The notes below the pieces were generated by a model, which saw only the letters and a program-made list of their open reading frames with translations, did not search any database and was not told the DNA's origin. The position numbers were made by a program, and so were the translations under genes. This document shows positions 44,556 to 51,737 of a stretch of DNA of 64,000 nt, one piece after another. The stretch's first letter is position 1, and the number at the start of each line of letters is the position of its first letter. Source of the DNA: Pelagibacterium flavum (GTDB taxonomy: Bacteria; Pseudomonadota; Alphaproteobacteria; Rhizobiales; Devosiaceae); the NCBI RefSeq assembly GCF_025854335.1, contig NZ_CP107716.1, positions 1,853,001 to 1,917,000 on the forward strand, in the 5' to 3' direction.

Positions 44556-44568
44556 TCTTTGCGCGCTT
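44539..44568 (-). terminator. Hairpin after the DUF4282 gene
   Basis: AAGCGCGCAAAG (44539-44550) and CTTTGCGCGCTT (44557-44568) pair perfectly over 12 bp with a six-base loop. On the minus strand only TTTACG follows, so termination may be weak. Confidence 0.55.
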
Positions 44569-44605
44569 CATACCTGCCTTGATGTCAGGGCGCGGCCCTT
44601 CGATT

Positions 44606-45127
44606 TCAAGCCTTGGGGGCCGGTTTTGCGCGGGTTGCGCGCCGTTTGGCCGCCGGCTTGGGGGCTTCTTCCTCCGGCATGATGGCCGGCTCTTCGGCAA
44701 CCGGGGTGGCAGGTGCGGGAGGCGTTGGGGCAACCGGAGCGGGAGCCGCAGGCTCGACAGGGTCGGGTTCCTGATCGGCCAGGTCTTCGATTGCTTCGCG
44801 GACGTCATCGATTAGGGAAGCGCCCATATGTTCGGGCTCGTAGGTTTCGGCCTCGACGCTGTTGGCGCGGAAAAAGACAATGACTGCTTCGCAAACAATG
44901 CGCAGGGCCACGAAAGCCAAAAGTCCGAACACAGCGATTTCGAGCAGGCCCCAAAGCCCGTTGCCGAAACCGAACCGGAAGCTCGAAAAGAAATGATTGA
45001 TCGCCCATAGGCCGATCGCGGCCAGGCCGAGCAGATAAAGGATCGTCACGAGGCGTGGCGAAATGATCCGGCCCAGATTGAACAGGACGCTGCCCGTTGC
45101 CAGTTTCCGCAGATCGTCGAAGCGCAT
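44606..45127 (-). CDS. DUF4282 membrane protein with Pro/Ala-rich tail
   Basis: 173 residues. The N-terminal half has two hydrophobic segments (about 25-47 and 58-88) in the DUF4282 arrangement, including FNLGRIISPRLVTILYLLGLAAIGLWAI. The C-terminal 60 residues are rich in Pro, Ala and Glu and end with a basic AKRRATRAKPAPKA. No function is known for the family. It lies between lipB and rimO on the same strand. Confidence 0.75.
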   Translation of the reverse strand: MRFDDLRKLATGSVLFNLGRIISPRLVTILYLLGLAAIGLWAINHFFSSFRFGFGNGLWGLLEIAVFGLLAFVALRIVCEAVIVFFRANSVEAETYEPEHMGASLIDDVREAIEDLADQEPDPVEPAAPAPVAPTPPAPATPVAEEPAIMPEEEAPKPAAKRRATRAKPAPKA

Positions 45128-45184
45128 TTTTGTCCCCTTGCACCCAGAAACAGTGAGGATTGCTTTGCAGTCACCTTGTCGCGA

Positions 45185-45919
45185 TCAGAGCGCGGAGGCA
45201 AGCCTTGCCGGTCCGAAGTGCGTTTCAAAGTGCGATTTGAGCACCGAATCCACCTCGGCCATCGAAACGATCTGCCCCAGATCCTCAAAGCTCGTCACGC
45301 CATGCTGGCTTATGCCGCATGGCACGATGCCCGAATAATGGTCGAGGTCGGGGCTAATATTGAGCGAAATGCCGTGGAAGCTGACCCAGCGCGAGACGCG
45401 GACGCCGATGGCGGCGATCTTGTCTTCCACGAACGGGCCCTTATCGGGGCGCTTTACCCAGACCCCGATGCGGCCATCGCGTTTTTCGCCCTTGATATTG
45501 AAGGCGGCGAGGGTGTCGATCACCCAGTTTTCAAGCCCGGCGACCAGGCACCGGATGTCGCGTCCGCGCTCGCGCAGGTCAAGCATGACATAGGCAACCC
45601 GCTGCCCGGGGCCATGATAGGTGAATTGCCCGCCCCGTCCGGCCTGGAACACGGGAAACCGATCTGGGATCAGCAGGTCCTCGGTTTTGGCGGAGGTGCC
45701 GGCGGAATAAAGGGGAGGGTGCTCAACCAGCCATATGGCTTCAGACGCTTCACCGGCCGCGATGGCGCGGGCGCGCTCTTGCATTGTTGCCAGTGCATCG
45801 GGGTAGGCCACGGGCGCATCGGCGATAACCCAGTTGGCGGGAAGGCCATCGGCCCGCATGAGCTTGGGCGCGCTTGTGCAAATGTCGATCTGGTCGGTCT
45901 TTAACACTTCACTAACCAT
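45185..45919 (-). CDS. lipB: Lipoyl(octanoyl) transferase
   Basis: 244 residues. The LipB motifs are [16 protein letters not shown] (95-110), Lys167 in [14 protein letters not shown], and catalytic Cys201 in [14 protein letters not shown]. It moves octanoate from acyl carrier protein to lipoyl domains, so pyruvate and 2-oxoglutarate dehydrogenases can be lipoylated. GAGG precedes the ATG. It is divergent from the FliN-like gene. Confidence 0.95.
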   Translation of the reverse strand: MVSEVLKTDQIDICTSAPKLMRADGLPANWVIADAPVAYPDALATMQERARAIAAGEASEAIWLVEHPPLYSAGTSAKTEDLLIPDRFPVFQAGRGGQFTYHGPGQRVAYVMLDLRERGRDIRCLVAGLENWVIDTLAAFNIKGEKRDGRIGVWVKRPDKGPFVEDKIAAIGVRVSRWVSFHGISLNISPDLDHYSGIVPCGISQHGVTSFEDLGQIVSMAEVDSVLKSHFETHFGPARLASAL

Positions 45920-46000
45920 GACGCCTCAATGTCGGAGCCGGCGCGCGGGAGAAATATCGATTCTCGCCGTACGGTTTGCATATGGGATTCCGACCTGTTG

Positions 46001-46234
46001 ATGAATACGCTTGAAACCATCGAAATCGATGTCTCCGTGGAACTTGGGGCGGCCGTTCTGCCGGTCCATCACCTGCTGCGCATGGGGCGCGGCGCGGTGA
46101 TCGAACTCGATGCCTTCGAGAACGACGCCATGCGTATCTATGCCAACAATACGCTGATCGCAAAGGGCGAGGTTCAGGTCGACGAGGGACAGCTTAATGT
46201 GGTGGTGACAGAGAAGGTCATCAAGCCCGCCTGA
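46001..46234 (+). CDS. Stand-alone FliN/SpoA-domain protein
   Basis: 77 residues from the ATG at 46001; an in-frame ATG at 45929 would add 24 unrelated residues. Nearly the whole protein is one SpoA domain: IDVSVELGAAVLPVHHLLRMGRGAVIELD and ANNTLIAKGEVQVDEGQLNVVVTEKV match FliN of the flagellar motor switch. No flagellar gene is nearby. It may be a motor component or an unrelated use of the fold. Confidence 0.75.
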   Translation: MNTLETIEIDVSVELGAAVLPVHHLLRMGRGAVIELDAFENDAMRIYANNTLIAKGEVQVDEGQLNVVVTEKVIKPA

Positions 46235-46274
46235 CGTTGAGTGCAAAACTTTATCCCCAAACGGCGAAATAGCC

Positions 46275-46303
46275 CTTGAGGGACACCAAACCATTTGCTA
46301 CAT
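46275..46303 (+). promoter_or_regulatory. Probable tRNA-Leu promoter
   Basis: CTTGAG (46275-46280), 17 bases, CTACAT (46298-46303) matches CTTGAC-N17-CTATAT at 10 of 12 positions. The predicted start lies about 35 bases before the tRNA. Confidence 0.5.
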
Positions 46304-46345
46304 GCAGCCTCGCTTCGCCCGAGGGCGCAGCATTCCCCAGACAGT

Positions 46346-46432
46346 GCGGTCGTGGCGGAATTGGTAGACGCGCAGCGTTGAGGTCGCTGTGGGGTAACTC
46401 CCGTGGAAGTTCGAGTCTTCTCGACCGCACCA
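46346..46432 (+). tRNA. trnL: tRNA-Leu (GAG anticodon)
   Basis: An 87-nt class II tRNA with acceptor GCGGTCG/CGACCGC, D-arm GGCGGAATTGGTAGACGC, anticodon stem CAGCG/CGCTG with loop TTGAGGT (anticodon 46380-46382), and variable arm TGTGGGGTAACTCCCGTG. CCA is encoded. An integrase gene begins 85 bases downstream in the same direction, so its 3' end is the likely attachment site. Confidence 0.96.
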
Positions 46433-46517
46433 TCTCTGGCTGGAAGTTCAAGATTTCCAATTAGATGAGTGATTTCATTAGCTTGTAGATGCCCGACCAC
46501 TACAAAGGGCACTACAA

Positions 46518-48155
46518 ATGACTATCCTAATGCCGAAGCTCTCCAAAGCCCCCAATGGCGATTGGTTCGCCCGCAAAGTGATTCCGGCTGATGTTCGGGA
46601 CGCCTATCAGGCTGCTTTTGGCGTGCGCCAGGAGGAACGCTTCAGGTGTCCCCAAGGGACAACGCAGGGAAGGGTCAAGATTGAATTTACTGAGTGGGTG
46701 GCGGAAATCGAGGGGCGGGTTGCCAAACTCCGTGCAGTGGTTGTTGGTGAACGGCAAGAGCTGACCCAGAAGCAAATTCATGCGCTTGTTGGTCGCTGGT
46801 ACGATTGGTTTGTCGCCCAGTACGATGAGAGCCCCTTATCGCCTGAGGCTTGGGAAAGTCTGTTCGAGCGGTATGAGGATGCCCTCAGCGCCGCTAGCGG
46901 TAACAGCCTTGGGGCACCGGAAGAGCAGGAGGAGGGTTTCGATGCTCGACACACTGCACTTGTCCAAGCCCGCGTTCAGGAATTGGCTCAACTTTCTTCT
47001 TTCTTGGCAATCGACGGCACCACGCTTTCGCCTACCACCATGGTCAGCTTTGTCAGCTCCGTGGCGAATGAAATCGGCCCCGTAGCCGCGTTGTTAAGGC
47101 GCAGGGCTGGTGGCGACTACCGGCCCGATTACCACAGGGAGAAATTCCCGCAGCCGGTAAGAGAAAACACCGGGACGAAGCCCACTGGCTGGAACGCGTG
47201 GGAAGCGTTCGAAGCATGGGTAGGTGAGAGGAAACCTGAAGCGGCCACGATTAATCGGTGGCGCAGCGTGTTTGCCAACCTCAACGAATTTCTTGAAGGC
47301 CGCGACATCGCGATCATGTCGGATGAAGATGCCGTTCGCTGGAAAGACCAGCTGATGAGCGGAAGTCGCAGTGGCCGCACCGTTAATGAGGTTTGGCTAA
47401 CTGCAGCACGGCGGGTGTTCAATTGGGTGAAAGACCAAAAAAAACTGCGTGTTAATCCGTTCGATGGAGTGAAGGTGGCTGTTGCCCGTTCGGGGCCGAC
47501 CAAAGGCAAATTCCAAGAGGAAGATGCGGAGATTATCCTTAGGGCGACACTGAAGCCTCTCAGCGCGAGAACTTCAGATCACTTGAAGCTGGCCGTCAGG
47601 TGGGTTCCCTGGCTTTGCGCATACACAGGCGCGCGTTCGGGCGAAATGACCCAGTTGCGCAAGCAGGATATTCAGTGGCACCGCGATGGCTTTTGGATGC
47701 TTAACATCACCCCTGATGCGGGAACTGTGAAAGGCTCGATGCCCCGAACAGTTGTTTTGCACGATCATCTGATCGAACAGGGCTTCGTGGATTTTGTCGC
47801 CCAGGCCAAACCGGGGGCGCTGTTCTATGACCCGGCAGCATTTAAGTCCAGCGACCTGGTCGACCCGCTCAATCCGCCACGTCCTCCCTATGTGATCATG
47901 CGTCAAAAACTGGCGGACTGGGTTCGAAAGCTGGGTGTAACGGACCCCGGCGTGGGGCCTAACCATGGCTGGCGACATACGTTCAAGCGTCGCGCTGCCC
48001 GCGCAAAGATCGAAGAGCGTATCCGCGATGCCTTTTGTGGCCATGCTGACATGAAGGTAGGGCGAACCTATGAGCTGCCGGACATTGATGAACTTGCTGA
48101 AGCCATAAAGGAATTCCCGCGATACCCGGTGAACACCGAGGAGCAGCCCCGCTGA
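46518..48155 (+). CDS. Tyrosine-type site-specific integrase
   Basis: 545 residues. The N-terminus (PKLSKAPNGDWFARKVIPADVRDAYQAAFG) is the DUF6538 type that often opens alphaproteobacterial integrases. A SAM-like core-binding domain (about 215-310) is followed by the catalytic domain with Arg373 (GARSGE), His483 and Arg486 (HGWRH), His509 (GHADM) and Tyr518 (GRTYE). All residues needed for strand exchange appear intact. Its placement directly after tRNA-Leu suggests it integrated there. Confidence 0.9.
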   Translation: MTILMPKLSKAPNGDWFARKVIPADVRDAYQAAFGVRQEERFRCPQGTTQGRVKIEFTEWVAEIEGRVAKLRAVVVGERQELTQKQIHALVGRWYDWFVAQYDESPLSPEAWESLFERYEDALSAASGNSLGAPEEQEEGFDARHTALVQARVQELAQLSSFLAIDGTTLSPTTMVSFVSSVANEIGPVAALLRRRAGGDYRPDYHREKFPQPVRENTGTKPTGWNAWEAFEAWVGERKPEAATINRWRSVFANLNEFLEGRDIAIMSDEDAVRWKDQLMSGSRSGRTVNEVWLTAARRVFNWVKDQKKLRVNPFDGVKVAVARSGPTKGKFQEEDAEIILRATLKPLSARTSDHLKLAVRWVPWLCAYTGARSGEMTQLRKQDIQWHRDGFWMLNITPDAGTVKGSMPRTVVLHDHLIEQGFVDFVAQAKPGALFYDPAAFKSSDLVDPLNPPRPPYVIMRQKLADWVRKLGVTDPGVGPNHGWRHTFKRRAARAKIEERIRDAFCGHADMKVGRTYELPDIDELAEAIKEFPRYPVNTEEQPR

Positions 48156-48250
48156 GCCCTTTGGAGGACTCATGGAGCGGCTTTAAGCGCGGCTGGTAGC
48201 TTCATGCCAGCGTGACGACTTTCCCGACTCCATGAGTCCCTCTGAGGGCT
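48155..48250 (+). repeat. Long branched palindrome after the integrase
   Basis: AGCCCT (48155-48160) and GGACTCATGGAG (48166-48177) pair with CTCCATGAGTCC (48228-48239) and AGGGCT (48245-48250), with five-base internal loops on both sides. A smaller hairpin (GCTGG/CCAGC) sits inside. It covers the integrase stop region, so it could stabilise or end the integrase mRNA or act as a recombination or replication site. Confidence 0.6.
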
Positions 48251-48323
48251 TCAGTGGCATTTCCATGCCCACCTCACGCTTCCCGATAGCGGGCAGCGCC
48301 ACCGCGAAACCTAGGGGCTTTCC

Positions 48324-48434
48324 ATGCGCGGTCTTTTCTCTGTTCTCTCCGGTCTGACCTTCAATGTGCGGGAGGGGCCTTACTACCTCACCCGGCCCGG
48401 CGTGGACTTAGTTACTTTTCTGGGACGTCTCTGA
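48324..48434 (+). CDS. Possible small ORF, 36 residues
   Basis: ATG at 48324 preceded by AGGGG. It encodes MRGLFSVLSGLTFNVREG and a C-terminal part ending VTFLGRL. No homologue recognised. It lies in the 338-base gap 48156-48493, which otherwise holds the palindrome at 48155-48250 and a short TGCCCAA/TTGGGCA repeat. Chance cannot be excluded. Confidence 0.2.
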   Translation: MRGLFSVLSGLTFNVREGPYYLTRPGVDLVTFLGRL

Positions 48435-48493
48435 AAAGGCCGGTCGACTGCCCAATACCAGCCACATTCGTTGGGCAAGTTGTTAGTTCCTCG

Positions 48494-49159
48494 TTGCGGC
48501 GGACTGTCCGCGTCTGGGGGTGGCCGGTCCTTTCATCAGTCCCCCACTGTGACAGGGCCGGTCTACAAATCTCTCTCGTTCCTGTCGTCACCCTCAAGAA
48601 TGGCCAAGCGTTCGCCAACTCGCGGGACGTTGCGGAGTTCTTCGGGAAGCAGCACGTCCACGTTCTCCGGGACATCGATCAGATCATGAAATTCAAGCCA
48701 GTCAGCACTGCCCCCAATTTTGGGGCCAGCTCTTACAAGGACCGGACCGGCAGGTTACTGCGCTGCTTCGACATGACCAAGGATGGCTTCACGCTCCTCG
48801 CTATGGGGTTCACCGGGGCGAAGGCGCTGGAGTTTAAGCTCAAGTACATCGCCGCGTTCAACAGCTTGGAGCAAAGGCTGGCCGAACGCACCTCACTCCC
48901 TCAGTTATTCTGCGGTAGTCGCGCACCTTCCTACACCGTCATATCCGAGAGTGGCCTCTACCAGCTGATCATGCGGTCAGACAAACCGGAAGCCCGGAAG
49001 TTCCAAGACTGGGTGACCCGCGATGTGCTGCCAGCCATCCGCAAGACGGGTGGGTACCTGCTCAATGAGGAAGCACGGGAAACCGCGAAGGCGTATGATC
49101 GGCAGTCGATGCCAATGTTCAATAAATGCAACGGCTTAGCTGTTGGTGTGTTGGTATAG
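48494..49159 (+). CDS. Rha-type phage regulator joined to a BRO segment
   Basis: 221 residues from a TTG at 48494; the start is uncertain because no good ribosome site is seen and the Rha match begins only near residue 31. Residues 31-130 fit the Rha phage regulatory family (TLKNGQAFANSRDVAEFFGKQHVHVLRDID, then CFDMTKDGFTLLAMGFTGAKALEFKLKYIAAFN). Residues 146-190 fit the second half of a BRO-N domain (SESGLYQLIMRSDKPEARKF, DWVTRDVLPAIRKTGGYL). Such proteins act as antirepressors or host-range regulators in temperate phages. A short hairpin covers its stop. Confidence 0.75.
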   Translation: MRRTVRVWGWPVLSSVPHCDRAGLQISLVPVVTLKNGQAFANSRDVAEFFGKQHVHVLRDIDQIMKFKPVSTAPNFGASSYKDRTGRLLRCFDMTKDGFTLLAMGFTGAKALEFKLKYIAAFNSLEQRLAERTSLPQLFCGSRAPSYTVISESGLYQLIMRSDKPEARKFQDWVTRDVLPAIRKTGGYLLNEEARETAKAYDRQSMPMFNKCNGLAVGVLV

Positions 49160-49171
49160 TAATACACCAAC
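49142..49171 (+). terminator. Hairpin at the Rha-BRO stop
   Basis: GTTGGTGT (49142-49149) pairs with ACACCAAC (49164-49171) around a 14-base loop that contains the TAG. No T tract follows, so the role is uncertain. Confidence 0.35.
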
Positions 49172-49408
49172 GCGATTACCCCCCACAGTAAGAGGCCCCG
49201 GGGGTTACATTAGGGTTATGTGATCGCACTTTGGCGTTCCTGTGTGGTCCTTGAGGGGACGCTTAGGGGGCCTCCGACCACCACCCACTTCTCCACAATG
49301 TTCTTCTATGGCTTTCATGGGAAAGTGCCCTCTACAGGTCTCCAGCCTGCAATTGCCGATGTCCAGTCAGCATGATCATGTTCCCCTTTTGTTTTATCTT
49401 CTTCCCCC

Positions 49409-49684
49409 ATGGTAACACGCCGATACACACTTGGGATGATCGCCAGAGATGGCCTTGCGATAACGGTGAGCTGTCCTCGCTGCCACCGCAAGGCGACATT
49501 TATGGCATCCGACCTCATGGTCTTTTATGGGACTTATAGGGTGCCACAGGAGGTCCCCTTCAAGTGCGCCAAGTGCGGCAGCAAGGACCTAACGACCGCA
49601 GTCCATTCCCTTCAGCCTGCTCCGGAGAGCCCCTTGCTGGAGTACCGGACGGTGGTCTGGAGGCCATATAGGGGGCCCCGATAG
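49409..49684 (+). CDS. Small zinc-ribbon protein of unknown function
   Basis: 91 residues from the ATG at 49409; an internal ATG at 49436 (MIARDGLAITVSCPRC) would give 82. Two CxxC knuckles, CPRC (about 22-25) and CAKC (about 53-56), predict a zinc ribbon. Similar small zinc-ribbon proteins occur in rhizobial genomes (general knowledge), but no function is known. The 249 bases before it hold short inverted repeats and no gene. Confidence 0.5.
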   Translation: MVTRRYTLGMIARDGLAITVSCPRCHRKATFMASDLMVFYGTYRVPQEVPFKCAKCGSKDLTTAVHSLQPAPESPLLEYRTVVWRPYRGPR

Positions 49685-49787
49685 ACGGGATGTTTTTACC
49701 GAAAAATTCCGAGCCGGTAAGATAGAATTACCAGACCGCTCTTCCCCCCTCGGGGTGGCTCTAGGTGGGAATAGCTTGAGTAGGCTA

Positions 49788-50033
49788 CTAGGCCCCGGAC
49801 AGCTTCCTGACTGACCTGCCAATCTCAGCCAAAGTGCCTAGGGCGAGCGCAAAGACGATGACGTAGATCGATTGATCGATGACAGCACCGGATGAAGACG
49901 CCCCCGTATATCGAGCAAGAGCTTGCTCATAGGGTCCGATGACTTCTGTTGCGATTGCAAAGCCCAGCCCGAGCCGGAACAGGCCAATGATGAAGGCTAG
50001 CGTGGCCAGGATGCGCGATATATTGGAAAACAA
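49788..50033 (-). CDS. Small membrane protein, two predicted spans
   Basis: 81 residues from a TTG at 50033 with a strong GGAGG at 50038-50042. Hydrophobic segments at about 7-28 and 53-72 with a polar loop (EVIGPYEQALARYTGASSSG) between. Small two-span proteins of this kind are common orphans; no function can be assigned. It is opposite in direction to its neighbours. Confidence 0.5.
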   Translation of the reverse strand: MFSNISRILATLAFIIGLFRLGLGFAIATEVIGPYEQALARYTGASSSGAVIDQSIYVIVFALALGTLAEIGRSVRKLSGA

Positions 50034-50114
50034 GGTCCCCTCCCACTAAGAGCAATGCGCTGACGATCTCCTCTAGAAGATATGGCCGACCGCTTGTGAA
50101 CTCATGGTCAGTAG

Positions 50115-50224
50115 GTGCGCAAGGTCCGCTCAGTGGACGTGATCAAGGACGGCTTCGTGTTGCTCGTGTCGGCTTCACGGGCGGGGGGCTGCGCGGTTCC
50201 AAGAAACCTACGTCGCTATTGGTG
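50115..50224 (+). pseudogene. Relic of a second Rha gene
   Basis: Reading across two frameshifts gives VRSVDVIKDGFVLLV, then GFTGGGL, then RFQETYVAI. The order and spacing match residues 88-122 of the intact Rha-BRO protein (RCFDMTKDGFTLLAMGFTGAKAL...). No continuous frame covers it, and the ends cannot be traced farther. This is decay in place of a duplicated or earlier-acquired copy. Confidence 0.55.
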
Positions 50225-50566
50225 GAGACGTGTTCTGCGCTCAATAATAGCGAGCCGTTGATTTGCGGCTTCCCTTAGTTTGTCGGACGCTGTCTTTGCC
50301 ACTGCGTTGTGCATGGCGAGCCTGGTTTTGTCCAATGGGTCCCATGTTGCTTCATCAGACGCATTGAGTTTTTCGGCGAGTTCAGCCTGTTCTCCTAGTC
50401 GTCTCGCCAGCACGTTCACGAGCCGCTGAATACCATAGCTTTTGGTATGTGTGATAACAAACGCAATATCATCTGTAGGGACCTCATCAAGCTTGGCGAC
50501 ATTCTCATCTAATGTATAGCGAACCAGTTCGGCCAACTCCCTCCCGGCGCTCGATACCCCCAACAT
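50216..50566 (-). CDS. Helical protein of unknown function
   Basis: 116 residues from the ATG at 50566. It is predicted almost entirely helical, with charged heptad-like stretches (LVNVLARRLGEQAELAEKLNAS, NAVAKTASDKLREAANQRLAIIERR). No family recognised and no clear ribosome site. Its 3' end touches the Rha relic on the opposite strand. Confidence 0.4.
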   Translation of the reverse strand: MLGVSSAGRELAELVRYTLDENVAKLDEVPTDDIAFVITHTKSYGIQRLVNVLARRLGEQAELAEKLNASDEATWDPLDKTRLAMHNAVAKTASDKLREAANQRLAIIERRTRLHQ

Positions 50567-50592
50567 CAAGTGGCCTGGTTTTGCGCCGCCCA

Positions 50593-50754
50593 ATGGCCGA
50601 CTTTTACCCCGCCGTTGACACAAGTGCCGTCGAAAGCACCGAAGGCATTACCGTCGATGACTACAACGCCATCCTGACGGCGGCACAGGCCGATCCGGCG
50701 TTTGCCGAGGAGGTCGGGGGCGCCATTAACGCGGTTGTTCAGCCGGACAACTGA
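50593..50754 (+). CDS. Possible 53-residue protein
   Basis: ATG at 50593, MADFYPAVDTSAVESTEGITV to VVQPDN. The family was not recognised. A perfect 13-bp terminator lies 27 bases after the stop, which supports a real transcript end. It may be a small gene, or the 3' end of a longer gene cut when the element inserted. Confidence 0.35.
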   Translation: MADFYPAVDTSAVESTEGITVDDYNAILTAAQADPAFAEEVGGAINAVVQPDN

Positions 50755-50780
50755 TTGTCGCAATCCACCGAGTATTGAAT

Positions 50781-50810
50781 GAAAGGGGCATCGGCTTCGA
50801 TGCCCCTTTC
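50781..50810 (+). terminator. Terminator-like hairpin
   Basis: GAAAGGGGCATCG (50781-50793), GCTT loop, CGATGCCCCTTTC (50798-50810): 13 perfect pairs. The arm ends in TTTC and no long T run follows. The remaining sequence to 51052 has no credible gene. Confidence 0.65.
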
Positions 50811-51052
50811 GAAGTCGGCGTTGCCCAACCTCCAGCCCCAGGCAATATTTCGGGCTGGCCTGCATTTGCCACTAAACCAGATGTGCTGGCGGCAATGCTC
50901 GCCATAGGGTGTTGCAGATTTGCCGCGCTCTCTGGCCAGATCGCACCAAAACGGCAATCGGGCCGTCATGCGGCGGAATTATGGTGAGAGAAGTTTTAAC
51001 CCTTATGGTTAATTGTTGCTCACGTTGTTGATTCTTGCCTGGGTAGCTATCG

Positions 51053-51682
51053 ATGAGCCTGACACGACGCGGATTTCTCGTAGGCCTTCCGCTTTTTCTG
51101 GCCGCGTGCTCGACGCGCACCACTTCATCCTCAATCTCGATGGTCAGTGCCTATGGGCCCGTTGCCGATGAGCCGTTTCCGCTTGCCGCGCTGAATGCGC
51201 GGTTGATCAAGCCGGAATTGCGGCGGCAGGTGGTGGACTACGAGACCAATTATTCCAAGGGCACGATCGTCGTCGATACGCCCAATCGCTTCCTCTATCT
51301 CGTTCAGGAAGACGGCAAGGCCATGCGCTATGGCGTGGGCGTCGGACGGGAAGGGCTGGCTCTTCGCGGCAATGCCTATATCGGGCGCAAGGCCGAATGG
51401 CCGAGCTGGACGCCGACGGCAAACATGCTGCGCCGGGACCCGGAAGCCAACGGACCGTATCGCAACGGGATGCCGGGCGGCCCCAACAATCCGCTGGGCG
51501 CACGGGCGCTCTATCTCTATCGCAATGGCGGCGACACAATGTTCCGCATCCACGGCACCAACCAGCCGCAATCTATCGGGCTGGCGATGTCTTCGGGCTG
51601 CATTCGCATGCTCAACCATGACATCATCGATCTCTACGAACGCGTGCCGTCGGGGACCCGTGTAGTGGTCGTTCAGGCCTAG
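51053..51682 (+). CDS. L,D-transpeptidase, YkuD family, lipoprotein-like
   Basis: 209 residues. An N-terminal twin-Arg pair (TRRGFLVGLPLFLAACS) runs into a lipobox LAAC with Cys19, so it may be exported and lipid-anchored. The YkuD domain (about 70-208) has His167 (HGTN) and catalytic Cys183 in SSGCIRM. It makes 3-3 peptidoglycan crosslinks or attaches proteins to the wall. First core gene after the element. Confidence 0.9.
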   Translation: MSLTRRGFLVGLPLFLAACSTRTTSSSISMVSAYGPVADEPFPLAALNARLIKPELRRQVVDYETNYSKGTIVVDTPNRFLYLVQEDGKAMRYGVGVGREGLALRGNAYIGRKAEWPSWTPTANMLRRDPEANGPYRNGMPGGPNNPLGARALYLYRNGGDTMFRIHGTNQPQSIGLAMSSGCIRMLNHDIIDLYERVPSGTRVVVVQA

Positions 51683-51706
51683 CGCTTCGTCCGATCCGAT
51701 TTCGAG

Positions 51707-51737
51707 CGGCCCCTCAGACCTCTGAGGGGCCGTTTTT
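51707..51737 (+). terminator. Intrinsic terminator of the L,D-transpeptidase gene
   Basis: CGGCCCCTCAGA (51707-51718) and TCTGAGGGGCCG (51721-51732) pair perfectly, followed by TTTTT. The mpg stop codon on the other strand (51714-51716) lies inside the arm. Confidence 0.88.

Larger units (their letters stand above)
46433..50592. mobile_element. Integrase-bearing element next to tRNA-Leu (phage or satellite remnant)
   Basis: Starts at the tRNA-Leu 3' end and holds a tyrosine integrase, a Rha-BRO protein, a zinc-ribbon protein, a small membrane protein, a broken Rha gene and an orphan. Codon use, lower gene density and AT-richer stretches differ from the flanking core genes. No capsid, tail, replication or lysis gene was recognised. 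The right end is uncertain because no repeat of the tRNA end was found before 51.05 kb. Confidence 0.65.

Noticed and set aside
49315..49518. 67-codon minus-strand frame in the accessory region
   Set aside because: It overlaps the zinc-ribbon gene, lacks a ribosome site and shows no conserved pattern.
50925..50948. Possible right attachment site (CTCTCTGGCCAGATCGCACCA)
   Set aside because: It shares GA-CGCACCA and TCTCTGGC with the tRNA-Leu end, but in different order and without a continuous match of useful length, so chance is likely.
50775..50987. 70-codon frame MNERGIGFDAPF...
   Set aside because: It begins inside a terminator hairpin, has no ribosome site and no recognisable family.
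50996..51012. CtrA-type site TTAA-N-TTAA before the L,D-transpeptidase
   Set aside because: The spacer is nine bases, not the seven required by the CtrA consensus.
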